A stretch of 21,244 nt of DNA from assembly GCA_030615805.1 (NCBI GenBank), contig JAUWYN010000009.1:1-21244 (forward strand), read 5' to 3'. This document shows, in pieces, positions 13,367 to 20,592 of this stretch (positions are counted from its first letter, which is position 1; each line of letters starts with the position of its first letter). Below the pieces are notes generated by a model. That model saw only the letters and a program-made list of their open reading frames with translations, ran no database searches and was not told the origin of the DNA. This stretch comes from Hadesarchaea archaeon (lineage in GTDB: Archaea > Hadarchaeota > Hadarchaeia > Hadarchaeales > Hadarchaeaceae). Both the position numbers and the translations under genes were made by a program.

Positions 13367-14278
13367 CTACCTAACAAGCACCTCTTTTATTTTCTGGGCC
13401 ACGATTATCGCTGCATCTCGCTGTGCTTCGCGCGTCGAAGCCCCGAGATGCGGCGTGAGCACGACGTTTGGAAGCTTGAGCAGCGGGCTGTCGCGGGGTG
13501 GCTCCCGCTCGTAAACGTCTAAGCAGGTCCCAGCGATTTTTCCAGCCCGCAGTGCTTCGACAAGCGCCACCTCATCGACGACCCCGCCGCGCGAGGTATT
13601 GATCAACACCGCCGCCGGTTTCATAAGCTCGAGCTCTCGCTTACCTACCATGTGTTTGGTCCCGGGCACAAGGGGTACGTGCAGCGTCACGAAATCGGAT
13701 TCTCGAAGCAGCGTGTCTAGCTCGACGTACTTTGCGCCGGTTTGCTCGGCAAATTCAGGGCTCTGCCCGGTGTCATAAGCAAGCAAGTTCATCGAGAATG
13801 CCTTCGCCCTATAACCTATCGCTCGGCCTATACGTCCGGTGCCAACGATGCCGAGGGTCTTTCCCCGGAGCTCGCTGCCCATGAGCTGCGCCTTCTCCCA
13901 CCTCCCCGCCTTCATGCCCGAATCCGCGGGAGGCAAATGCCTAGCCCAAGCCAGCATGTGCGCCAGCACGAGTTCCGCCACCGCGACGGTCGGTGTCCCA
14001 GGGGCGTTAAGCACTTTGATCCCCCGCGCCTCGGCTGCTTTGACATCTATGTTGTCAAGCCCGGCCCCCGCTCGAGCGATCACCTTGAGTTGCTTGCCGG
14101 CGTCGATTACCTCCTTTGTAACCCTCGTCGCGCTCCGGACCACCAACACCTCGCACCCATTTAGCCTCTCGAGCAGCTCGGCTGGCGTTAGGCCCGTGGC
14201 CACCTCGACCTCCGCGAACTCCTGCAATGCCTTGACGCCGTCCTCGTGAATGGGATTCGTGACCAAAATTTTTACCAC
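13367..14278 (-). CDS. serA: D-3-phosphoglycerate dehydrogenase, short form (SerA-like)
   Basis: This enzyme oxidises 3-phosphoglycerate to 3-phosphohydroxypyruvate, the first step to phosphoserine and serine. The 303 residues comprise only the substrate and NAD domains; the ASB and ACT domains of the 525-residue form, which bind serine, are absent. The Rossmann motif is GIVGTGRIGRAIG (143-155). The catalytic residues are R230 (NTSRGG), E259 (YEREPP) and H277 (TPHLGAS). RAGAGLDNIDVKAA (69-82) is typical of SerA. The loop after it reads APGTPTVAVAEL, where many SerA have an Asn two residues before the first Val, so another 2-hydroxyacid substrate is possible. The start is GTG at 14278, chosen for a strong GGAGG 7 nt upstream. 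Its own promoter lies in the 62-nt gap before it. Confidence 0.85.
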   Translation of the reverse strand: MVKILVTNPIHEDGVKALQEFAEVEVATGLTPAELLERLNGCEVLVVRSATRVTKEVIDAGKQLKVIARAGAGLDNIDVKAAEARGIKVLNAPGTPTVAVAELVLAHMLAWARHLPPADSGMKAGRWEKAQLMGSELRGKTLGIVGTGRIGRAIGYRAKAFSMNLLAYDTGQSPEFAEQTGAKYVELDTLLRESDFVTLHVPLVPGTKHMVGKRELELMKPAAVLINTSRGGVVDEVALVEALRAGKIAGTCLDVYEREPPRDSPLLKLPNVVLTPHLGASTREAQRDAAIIVAQKIKEVLVR

Positions 14279-14280
14279 AT

Positions 14281-14290
14281 TAATTCCTCC
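14281..14290 (-). promoter_or_regulatory. Strong Shine-Dalgarno that decides the serA GTG start
   Basis: On the minus strand GGAGGAATTA precedes the GTG at 14278. An overlapping ATG (14280-14278) is out of frame and hits a stop after two codons, so the GTG is the start. Confidence 0.65.
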
Positions 14291-14318
14291 ACACGTTTTA
14301 AGAAACTAGGCGAAACTA

Positions 14319-14326
14319 TCTTATAT
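14319..14326 (-). promoter_or_regulatory. TATA box upstream of serA
   Basis: On the minus strand this is ATATAAGA within GCAGATATAAGATAG, about 45 nt before the serA GTG and inside the gap after the radical SAM gene. Transcription would start near 14297, just ahead of the Shine-Dalgarno sequence, and could run into eL15. Confidence 0.5.
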
Positions 14327-14340
14327 CTGCGTGGGTTGCT

Positions 14341-15768
14341 TCATCCACCCGTGAGCTGTCGAAAGGTCGTCCTAAAGCTCGTCCTAGCCCTGAGGTTCGC
14401 CAAGATGATCTTCAAGCGGTACCTACTGCGTACCGTCTTCAAGAACTGCAGTGCCAAGAACGTCGGGCGCTTGATGAACTCCGCGTAAAAGCTGTCAATC
14501 ATCCTACAGAGCTCCTCCTCCTTCAGGTTGGATGGGTAAACGCTGACCGCTGCGATCGCATCCTCCCAACATTTTTCCTCATCGAGATGGCCCTCCCGCG
14601 CCGCCGTGTCCCATAGGTCCATTCCAGGTGAGAGCATGAGGACGTTCATCTGGGGGAAGTCCATACCATTCAGGTTTAGAGCGAAATCGAGGGTCCGCCT
14701 GACGTCCTCCCTGGTCTCAATTGGCGCGCCAACGATAAAGGAGCCTATGAGGTTCTCAATGCCCGCCTCCTTGCAGTTACGCATGGCCTTTCGACTGAGT
14801 TCAGGTGAAATATTTTTCCCGTAGTAATCTAGGACCTTCTGACTGCCGCTCTCCACCCCGAAATAAATCGTCTTGCAACCAACGCGTGCGAACTTGCGCA
14901 ACAGCTCACGCGATGCCTGATCGACCCGCCCCTCCGCCCAGAGATTGAGCTTGATTCCCTTCTCCCTCAGCAGATCACAAATTTTTCCCATCCTATGCCT
15001 GTCCAAAAGCAGATTATCGTCGACGAATCCAACTTCCTCGTAGCCCTCACCCTGCAGCTGTTCCATCTCAGCGACAACAGCATCCGGGGACCTAAACCTG
15101 ACCTTTCGCTGTGAGAAGGCCGAGCAAGCGCAGTACCTGCAGTTGTAGGGGCAGCCTCGTGATGTCAGCACGCTGGTGAACCTCCCGCTGCTCCCGAGCA
15201 TCCCAACCACCTCTGAGTGGTACTCCTGTTCCAACAGCTTTCGATCAGGAAGGGGGAGCTCGTCGAGGTTTTGGATGAACGGCCTCGGCGGCGTTTTGAC
15301 GACCCCGCCATCGTGCCTGAAAGCTATCCCTTTCACCCTTTTTGCCTCCCCGTTCTTTCCCAGCATGTCAACGAGTTCTAGGAAGGTGTGCTCACCCTCG
15401 CTCAGCACGACGTAATCGACGATGGGGTACTTCGCCAGCAGCCTTTCGTAGGTGAACGTAGCGTGATAATTTCCGAAAACAATTTTCACGTCGGGAAACT
15501 CGGACTTGATGGCGCTCGCGATTTTTATACCCTGCTTGAAAGTTGGAGTTAGAGCGCTTACTCCCACTATCCCCGGGTTCTCTCGCTTCACCCTCTCGAC
15601 GACTTTCTCGACCGGTAGCTGAACCCTCGCGTTATCGATAACTTTGACCTCGTGCCCCGCATTTTGCAACACGGCCCCAATGTACAGCAACCCAAGAGGG
15701 GGCCACGCCGCCTCGTTCTCTATCCGCTCCGCTCGTCCGGTGTTCGGATTTATGAGGACAATTTTCAA
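14341..15768 (-). CDS. B12-binding-domain radical SAM protein
   Basis: The 475-residue protein has an N-terminal cobalamin-binding-like Rossmann domain (about 1-150): VLINPNTGRAERIENEAAWPPLGLLYIGAVLQNAGHEVKVID split over 4-45, then FGNYHATFT (98-106) and SEGEHTFLELV (123-133). A radical SAM barrel follows, with the cluster motif C206-x3-C210-x2-C213 (RGCPYNCRYC), EEVGFVDDNLLLD, and KTIYFGVESGSQKVLD. The C-terminal part (about 380-475) is helical and basic. Relatives include BchE-, HpnP- and methylase-type class B enzymes, so a B12-dependent methyl transfer or ring chemistry is possible; the substrate is unknown. The N-domain lacks the classical DxHxxG His, so base-off His ligation is not expected. 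The start is TTG at 15768, with AGGTG 5 nt upstream inside the YchF gene. It is the last gene of its cluster. Confidence 0.82.
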   Translation of the reverse strand: MKIVLINPNTGRAERIENEAAWPPLGLLYIGAVLQNAGHEVKVIDNARVQLPVEKVVERVKRENPGIVGVSALTPTFKQGIKIASAIKSEFPDVKIVFGNYHATFTYERLLAKYPIVDYVVLSEGEHTFLELVDMLGKNGEAKRVKGIAFRHDGGVVKTPPRPFIQNLDELPLPDRKLLEQEYHSEVVGMLGSSGRFTSVLTSRGCPYNCRYCACSAFSQRKVRFRSPDAVVAEMEQLQGEGYEEVGFVDDNLLLDRHRMGKICDLLREKGIKLNLWAEGRVDQASRELLRKFARVGCKTIYFGVESGSQKVLDYYGKNISPELSRKAMRNCKEAGIENLIGSFIVGAPIETREDVRRTLDFALNLNGMDFPQMNVLMLSPGMDLWDTAAREGHLDEEKCWEDAIAAVSVYPSNLKEEELCRMIDSFYAEFIKRPTFLALQFLKTVRSRYRLKIILANLRARTSFRTTFRQLTGG

Positions 15769-15772
15769 CCGT

Positions 15773-16975
15773 TCACCTGCCTTTCGCCGCGACTATCCGT
15801 ATCACATCCCCTCCCTTGAGCGCGTAATCCTCACCAAGCCTACGTTTCGTCCGCGCATCGATGGCGTGGATGAAGGTTTCCCCTAGATCTGTATGAATAA
15901 CGTACGCGAACTCGCGAGCGGTCGTGCCTTTGGGGACGAGGTAAGCGTCGGGAAGCACGTTGCCCTTCTTGTCCATGAACTTGTGTTCGTCATCGACGGG
16001 ATAAACCACGATCAAATTCAACAGCTCATAAATCACCTTATCCACCACCTGTTGGATGCCCGTCGAGCCCCACTTCTTCAACAACGTTTGGATCATCTCG
16101 AGCGCCTTGCGCTGTTGCTCGTTTAGCGATTCCGGCTTGAGGATATCAAAACTACCGCTGCCTAGCTCGTAACGCACGAGCCCCTTCTCGCCCGCGCGCC
16201 GCAGGATGAGCTCGGCCTCGGAGCAGGTCGGAACCACGATGTACCCCCGCTGGCGCAAACGCTCGATGTTTGGCTCGGCCGCCGGCACGTCGGCTTTGTT
16301 CGCGGCGATCATGATGGGCTTGCTCGCCTTTCGAAGCTCCGCCACGAAGCGAAGTAAATCGTCATCGGACCATTTTTCCGGGTTGGACCGATCGACCCCT
16401 GCCTCCTGAAACGCCTGAGCAACGTGATTTTCCTTTATGCCCAGCCCGCACAAACGCCCGACTATCTCATTGACCAAGTCGAGCTCCTCGTACTTCGCCC
16501 TGCGCGCGAACTTCGGCCAGTCCTTCACGAGCAGGCCCCGCAACCACGCCGCGATCTCGACCTCGAGGAAATCTATGTCTTGAACCGGGTCGTGGGTGCC
16601 AGGCGGACAGGGTTTGCCCTCTGCATCGGTTGACCCGGCTGCATCGATGATGTGGACGAGCGCGGCCGCCATTCGGAGGTTGTCTAGGAAGCGATTTCCC
16701 AGACCCCGCCCCATGTGGGCCCCCTCGACCAAACCCGCAACATCTATCATGCGGACGGGCACATATCGGATCTCATCAACGCACTTCGAGTTCTGTGGGT
16801 TACAGGTCACCTTGAGCTCGCGACAGGGGCACGGGCTGCTCACGTAGGTGACGCCAACATTAGCATCGATTGTCGTGAACGGGTAACCTGCTACTGGGGC
16901 ATTCGCGAGCGTTGCCGCGTTGAAAAAAGTGGTCTTGCCGGTGTTTGGTTTGCCTACGAGCCCCAACTCGAGCAT
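15773..16975 (-). CDS. ychF: Archaeal YchF/OBG-type GTPase with TGS domain
   Basis: This translation-associated P-loop NTPase has 400 residues from the ATG at 16975. The P-loop is GLVGKPNTGKTT (5-16), switch I lies near TTIDANVG, G3 is DVAGLVEGAHMGRGLGN, and G4 is NKAD. The Asp in NKAD suggests GTP preference, unlike the ATP-specific bacterial YchF with NxxE. A Cys-rich insertion lies between switch I and G3 (C49, C51, C58, C65), a possible metal site. A C-terminal TGS domain (about 315-398) contains VYPVDDEHKFMDKKGNVLPDAYL and GTTAREFAYVIHTDLGETF. A GTG at 16996 would add seven residues, but it overlaps the upstream stop; the ATG directly precedes the family's MLELGLVGKPN start and is preferred. 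The radical SAM gene begins 4 nt after its stop. Confidence 0.9.
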   Translation of the reverse strand: MLELGLVGKPNTGKTTFFNAATLANAPVAGYPFTTIDANVGVTYVSSPCPCRELKVTCNPQNSKCVDEIRYVPVRMIDVAGLVEGAHMGRGLGNRFLDNLRMAAALVHIIDAAGSTDAEGKPCPPGTHDPVQDIDFLEVEIAAWLRGLLVKDWPKFARRAKYEELDLVNEIVGRLCGLGIKENHVAQAFQEAGVDRSNPEKWSDDDLLRFVAELRKASKPIMIAANKADVPAAEPNIERLRQRGYIVVPTCSEAELILRRAGEKGLVRYELGSGSFDILKPESLNEQQRKALEMIQTLLKKWGSTGIQQVVDKVIYELLNLIVVYPVDDEHKFMDKKGNVLPDAYLVPKGTTAREFAYVIHTDLGETFIHAIDARTKRRLGEDYALKGGDVIRIVAAKGR

Positions 16976-16983
16976 GTTTAACC

Positions 16984-17319
16984 CTACTCGCCGCACTCGT
17001 AGCAGCCGGGCTTCCTTCGCTTGCCGAAGCTCCCGAGCCCCCGCTCGGCCAGCTGGACTCGCAACCGCTGAGCATGGCTCGACCCGATCTCTCCCCGCTC
17101 CTCTAGAAAGTTGATTATCTCGAGCGCTTGATCGTCGTCCTCGCAGCGTCGGATGAAATCGATGGTGGTGGGCTCGTAACCCTGCGCGCTGTGCGCTATC
17201 TTCTCCGCTTCCCTGAGGCTCGTCCGCACGGCGTCTATCCTGACGGTTCCTACCCCGCCCAACTCTTCAGCTAGGTTCCGGTAATTCCTCCGAAATTCTT
17301 TGTAGGCGTGCTCGCTCAT
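16984..17319 (-). CDS. Small conserved archaeal protein, DUF2095-like
   Basis: This 111-residue protein (119 from a GTG at 17343) starts MSEHAYKEFRRNYRNLAEELGG and ends with GLGSFGKRRKPGCYECGE. The helical start with F/Y-x-N-L-AEEL and the C-terminal SFG-K-PG-Y/C-Y-E segment resemble the archaeal DUF2095 family, whose function is unknown; I am only fairly sure of this. The middle has TIDFIRRCEDDDQALEIINFLEERGEI, a helical hairpin, and HAQRLRVQLAERGL. It has no signal peptide or membrane segment, and only two Cys near the end. The ATG at 17319 is preferred because AGGT lies 7 nt upstream and it leaves a short spacer after the nucleotidylyltransferase stop. The longer GTG form would overlap that gene by 16 nt. 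Confidence 0.6.
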   Translation of the reverse strand: MSEHAYKEFRRNYRNLAEELGGVGTVRIDAVRTSLREAEKIAHSAQGYEPTTIDFIRRCEDDDQALEIINFLEERGEIGSSHAQRLRVQLAERGLGSFGKRRKPGCYECGE

Positions 17320-17327
17320 GTCAAGAC

Positions 17328-18611
17328 CTACCCGGGTTTCCACCTTCTTTTCATCGTGGTGGTCTTCGTAAGTACCATCGTGTTGGGTGGAACGTCCTTG
17401 TAAACGACCGCCCCCGGTCCAACCGCCGAATCCGGACCGATCTTCACGCCGACGTTTATCGTGCAGTTGATGCCGGTCCTGACGTTGTCGGCGATTATCG
17501 TGCCCAACTTTCGCCTGCCACTGCTAACCGCCTTGCCGCCGACCTCCATCTTGATGGGCTTCTCGTCCAGGCGCAGGTTCGCGATGGTCGTCCCCGCCCC
17601 GAGGTTGCAGTTGCTCCCGATGACGCTGTCACCGACGTAAGAGAGGTGCCCGATGTTCGTGTGGTCCATTACGATGCTGTTTTTCACCTCCACCGCGTTG
17701 CCTATCCTGACTTGGTCGCCTATGCTCGTGCACGGCCTTATGAAGCAATTTGGCCCGATGTCGCAATCCTTGCCGATGTAGGTTGGCCCTAAAATATAGG
17801 AGCCCGAGCGGATGCGCGAGCCCTCGCCAACGTAAACGTTGTCCTCGATGTAAGCGCCCACCTCGACCTTGCCGCGGATCTCGCCACGCTGCCCCCGCGA
17901 GAAGTACTCGTTGGCCACCAACAGGTCCCAGGGCCTGCCTATGTCTGCCCATAAATTGAGCGGCGAGGTGTAGATCGCCTTGCCCCGGTTGATCAAAATT
18001 TGCATCGATGCCGTCAGCTCGTACTCCCCCCGCTTGGATCGCTTCGTTCGCTTGATCGCCTCAAAAATCGTGGGGTCAAAGACATATATGCCCGCGTTCG
18101 CCAGCCTGCTCTTGACTCGCTTCGGCTTCTCAACTATCTCGCTGACCTTTCCTCCCCTCAGAAAAACTATTCCGAACTGCTCCGGCTCCTCGACCTCGAT
18201 CGTGGCCATGACGCCGCCGAAATTCTTGCCCGAGCCGACCTCCTCGTAGCGCTTCTGGAGCGCGTTCAAAGACTCCTGATCGACGAGGGTGTCGCCGTTC
18301 ATAACGAGGAATCGATCCCCACCGACGAAGTCCTCGGCGAGCGAGACGGCATTCGCGGTGCCCAACAACTTCTTTTGATGGAGATATCGCAGCTTTACGC
18401 CGAGCCCAGAGCCATCGCCGTAGCGCTCGACGATCTGCTCCCTCCCGTACCCCACGACCATTGCAATCTCGTCAATGCCCGCATTCCTCAGGAGTAGGAG
18501 CACGTGATCCAAAGCGGGTTTTCCGGCTACTGGGAGCAGGAACTTGGGCTTCGTGAAAGTTAACGGTCGCATTCGCGTTCCAAGTCCGGCAGCTAGGACG
18601 ACTGCCTTCAT
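17328..18611 (-). CDS. glmU: Bifunctional sugar-1-phosphate nucleotidylyltransferase/acetyltransferase (GlmU-like)
   Basis: In archaea this enzyme acetylates glucosamine-1-phosphate and adds UMP (or dTMP) to make UDP-GlcNAc or related sugars for glycosylation and surface glycans. The 427 residues have an N-terminal nucleotidyltransferase domain with VVLAAGLGTRMRPLTFTKPK (4-23), a divalent-metal-binding NGDT (104-107) and VEKPKR. From about 245 to 415 a left-handed beta helix follows with hexapeptide repeats such as VGAYIEDNVYVGEG, IGPNCFIRP and IGPDSAVGPGAVV. The loop GAGTTIANLRLDEKPIK (around residues 342-358) fits the acetyltransferase active site. The ATG lies 24 nt after the glmM stop, and the glmM product is its substrate, which supports the assignment. 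The length matches the archaeal ST0452/MJ1101-type enzymes. Confidence 0.9.
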   Translation of the reverse strand: MKAVVLAAGLGTRMRPLTFTKPKFLLPVAGKPALDHVLLLLRNAGIDEIAMVVGYGREQIVERYGDGSGLGVKLRYLHQKKLLGTANAVSLAEDFVGGDRFLVMNGDTLVDQESLNALQKRYEEVGSGKNFGGVMATIEVEEPEQFGIVFLRGGKVSEIVEKPKRVKSRLANAGIYVFDPTIFEAIKRTKRSKRGEYELTASMQILINRGKAIYTSPLNLWADIGRPWDLLVANEYFSRGQRGEIRGKVEVGAYIEDNVYVGEGSRIRSGSYILGPTYIGKDCDIGPNCFIRPCTSIGDQVRIGNAVEVKNSIVMDHTNIGHLSYVGDSVIGSNCNLGAGTTIANLRLDEKPIKMEVGGKAVSSGRRKLGTIIADNVRTGINCTINVGVKIGPDSAVGPGAVVYKDVPPNTMVLTKTTTMKRRWKPG

Positions 18612-18635
18612 GTGATCCCGATTAACGTTTGGAAG

Positions 18636-19991
18636 CTATCCTAATAAAGATTTCAAGATCTTGGCGGCTGTTTCAGCAACTTTTTCCACATTTTTTTTCT
18701 TTTTTCCTCCAGCGGTTACCCGGATGTAAGGTTCCGTCCCGGATGGTCTAACAAGGGCCCAGCTTCCGTCTTTGAAAGAAAATCTGATGCCATCGATGGT
18801 CAGCACATCGCTAATTCCTCTGAACTCCCTCCTTAAACTCGCCTTGAATTTTTTCATCGTTGTCTCTTTTTTCTCATTTGAACATGCTACCTTCTTCCTC
18901 ACAGTTGGGTGCTCCGGTAGTTCATCGAGTAACTCGGAGAGCCGCTTTCCAGTAGAGCTGAGTAATTCCAGGACCTTGGCTGCAGCGAGAGGTCCATCCG
19001 GCACAAGATGGACTTTTGGGAATATCCACGCGCCACACGGCTCCCCACCAAAAATCGCTCCCCGCTTTTTTATCTCCGCCGCCACGCTGACATCACCAAC
19101 CTTCGTTCGAATCACCTTGCCTTTTTTTGCAACAACGCACTCGTCGACGGTACCTGAGGCATCGACAGTAGTCACTACGATGTCGTCCTTTTCCCCCACT
19201 TGGTGCGCCGATATCAGCGCCAGCAACTTGTCGGGCTGTGCAACCCTGCCCAACTCGTCGACAGCGGCGGTCCGATCCGCATCGCCATCGTGCGCGATAC
19301 CTAAATCGGCACCAATAGACTTCACCACGCTGCAGAGCTCCCCTAAGTTCTCGGGTGAGGGCTCGAGCGGGCGACCTGGGAAGAACCCATCGAGCTGGGA
19401 GTTCAGTGTCACTACCTTGCAGCCAAGCCTTCGAAGCAAGTAGGGCGTCACCAAGGAGCCAGCCCCGTTGCCGCAGTCGACCACCACCTTGCAGCCCCGC
19501 CTCAGCTTGACGGCGCCCGCGAGCTCGTCGATGTAGCTCGGCAGGACATCGACCGCTCCGACCTTGCCTATTCGATCCCAAGCGGCGGGCTTCATCCGCT
19601 TGCCGAAGTAGATTCGCTCGATCGCCCCTTCCTGCTCGGGCGTGTACGCCATCCCATCGGGGCCCCAGAACTTGATCCCGTTGTACTCGGGAGGGTTGTG
19701 CGAGGCCGTGATCATAACCCCCGCTTTTGCGTTGAGGCGACGAGCCGCAAAACTCACGGCGGGCGTGGGGACGATGCCGAGGCGCTTGACGTCGCAGCCC
19801 CCGGAGAGCAGGCCCGAGATCAGGCAGCTCTCGAGCATGTCGCTTGAGGTTCGAGGATCTTTGCCGAGGACGACGCTGCCCTCACCCCCCAAGTGGGTCG
19901 CAAGCGCCAGCCCGAGGTCGAGCGCGAGCTCCGGGGTTAGCTGCTCCCCCACCACGCCTCGAACGCCCGAGGTGCCGAAGAGCTTGCCCAT
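18636..19991 (-). CDS. glmM: Phosphoglucosamine mutase
   Basis: This alpha-D-phosphohexomutase interconverts glucosamine-6-phosphate and glucosamine-1-phosphate. From the ATG at 19991 it has 451 residues, the normal archaeal length, and starts MGKLFGTSGVRGVVGE. The phosphoserine loop is ITASHNPPEYNG (S97), the metal loop DGDADR (235-240), the sugar-binding loop GEPCG (316-320) and the phosphate loop RPSGTEP (415-421). GEPxG in place of GEMSG fits archaeal GlmM and phosphomannomutases; the neighbouring GlmU-like gene favours GlmM. A TTG at 20003, directly after the eS1 stop, is an alternative start. Near the 3' end the codons GGA GGA AAA AAG AAA AAA AAT contain an in-phase slippery heptamer. 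Confidence 0.91.
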   Translation of the reverse strand: MGKLFGTSGVRGVVGEQLTPELALDLGLALATHLGGEGSVVLGKDPRTSSDMLESCLISGLLSGGCDVKRLGIVPTPAVSFAARRLNAKAGVMITASHNPPEYNGIKFWGPDGMAYTPEQEGAIERIYFGKRMKPAAWDRIGKVGAVDVLPSYIDELAGAVKLRRGCKVVVDCGNGAGSLVTPYLLRRLGCKVVTLNSQLDGFFPGRPLEPSPENLGELCSVVKSIGADLGIAHDGDADRTAAVDELGRVAQPDKLLALISAHQVGEKDDIVVTTVDASGTVDECVVAKKGKVIRTKVGDVSVAAEIKKRGAIFGGEPCGAWIFPKVHLVPDGPLAAAKVLELLSSTGKRLSELLDELPEHPTVRKKVACSNEKKETTMKKFKASLRREFRGISDVLTIDGIRFSFKDGSWALVRPSGTEPYIRVTAGGKKKKNVEKVAETAAKILKSLLG

Positions 19992-20003
19992 CAAAATCGC
20001 CAA

Positions 20004-20591
20004 CTACGCGGGCCCGGCCAGCACCTTCGTTTTCCAGACCTCGACCCGCTTCACCGGGCAGTAACGCTTGGCAGCCTTGTAGATGTCCGCCGCGAGCTTC
20101 CCGAGCACGACCTCCTGCACGAACTGATCGAAAGTCCGCTCCCGGGCGCGGGCCTCGATGACCTCCCGCATGTCCCTGCGGATCGCCTCGAGCTGCGAAC
20201 TCTGGACGCGGCGGAGCGTTGTAACGATCGAGCTAACCCTAAGCCTGCAGCCGTCCTGGGTCGTCGCGGTCGAGATGTCGCCGATGCGCGTCGCCCGCCG
20301 TCGGATCTGGCTCCGGATGTAATCGCGAGCCATGTCGTGGCCTATGAAGCTGGTGAGAGCGCGACCCTCCTCGACGCCCTTTACCTGGAAGTATAGCTTG
20401 ATGTGAGACTTCGAGAAGTCTTCGATGAGGTCACCCAGCGTGGTCTCGAAGACCCGTCCGGGGAGCTGGCTCGGGTCGGAGGCGAGGGTCTCACCTATCT
20501 TGGCGCTCCCGAACATGGGCGGGGCGATGATGTCGTGCCACCCCTTCTCCCGCCAAGACTTCTTCACGACCCGCTTCTTCTCCTCAGCCAT
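20004..20591 (-). CDS. rps1e: Small-subunit ribosomal protein eS1 (S3Ae)
   Basis: This protein of the archaeal 30S platform has 195 residues, the usual archaeal length. It starts MAEEKKRVVKKSWREKGWHDIIAPPMFG, followed by KIGETLASDPSQLPGRVFETTLGDL, FQVKGVEEGRALTSFIGHDMARDYIRS and RRRATRIGDISTATTQDGCRLRVSSIVTT (each split in the protein between about 30 and 130). It ends with KRVEVWKTKVLAGPA. I chose the ATG at 20591 because it gives the family N terminus and lies 1 nt after the serS stop. The frame is open 43 codons further upstream, but that part overlaps serS and looks non-coding. The stop TAG is followed by glmM. Confidence 0.94.
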   Translation of the reverse strand: MAEEKKRVVKKSWREKGWHDIIAPPMFGSAKIGETLASDPSQLPGRVFETTLGDLIEDFSKSHIKLYFQVKGVEEGRALTSFIGHDMARDYIRSQIRRRATRIGDISTATTQDGCRLRVSSIVTTLRRVQSSQLEAIRRDMREVIEARARERTFDQFVQEVVLGKLAADIYKAAKRYCPVKRVEVWKTKVLAGPA

Positions 20592-20592
20592 C

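Noticed and set aside
13367..14278. SerA as a truncated pseudogene
   Set aside because: All catalytic residues and the Rossmann motif are intact, and about 300-residue forms without the ACT domain are normal in archaea.
18772..19443. Long 223-codon + strand frame opposite glmM
   Set aside because: It is a Ser/Thr/Pro-rich shadow of the high-GC glmM gene, whose motifs are complete on the minus strand.
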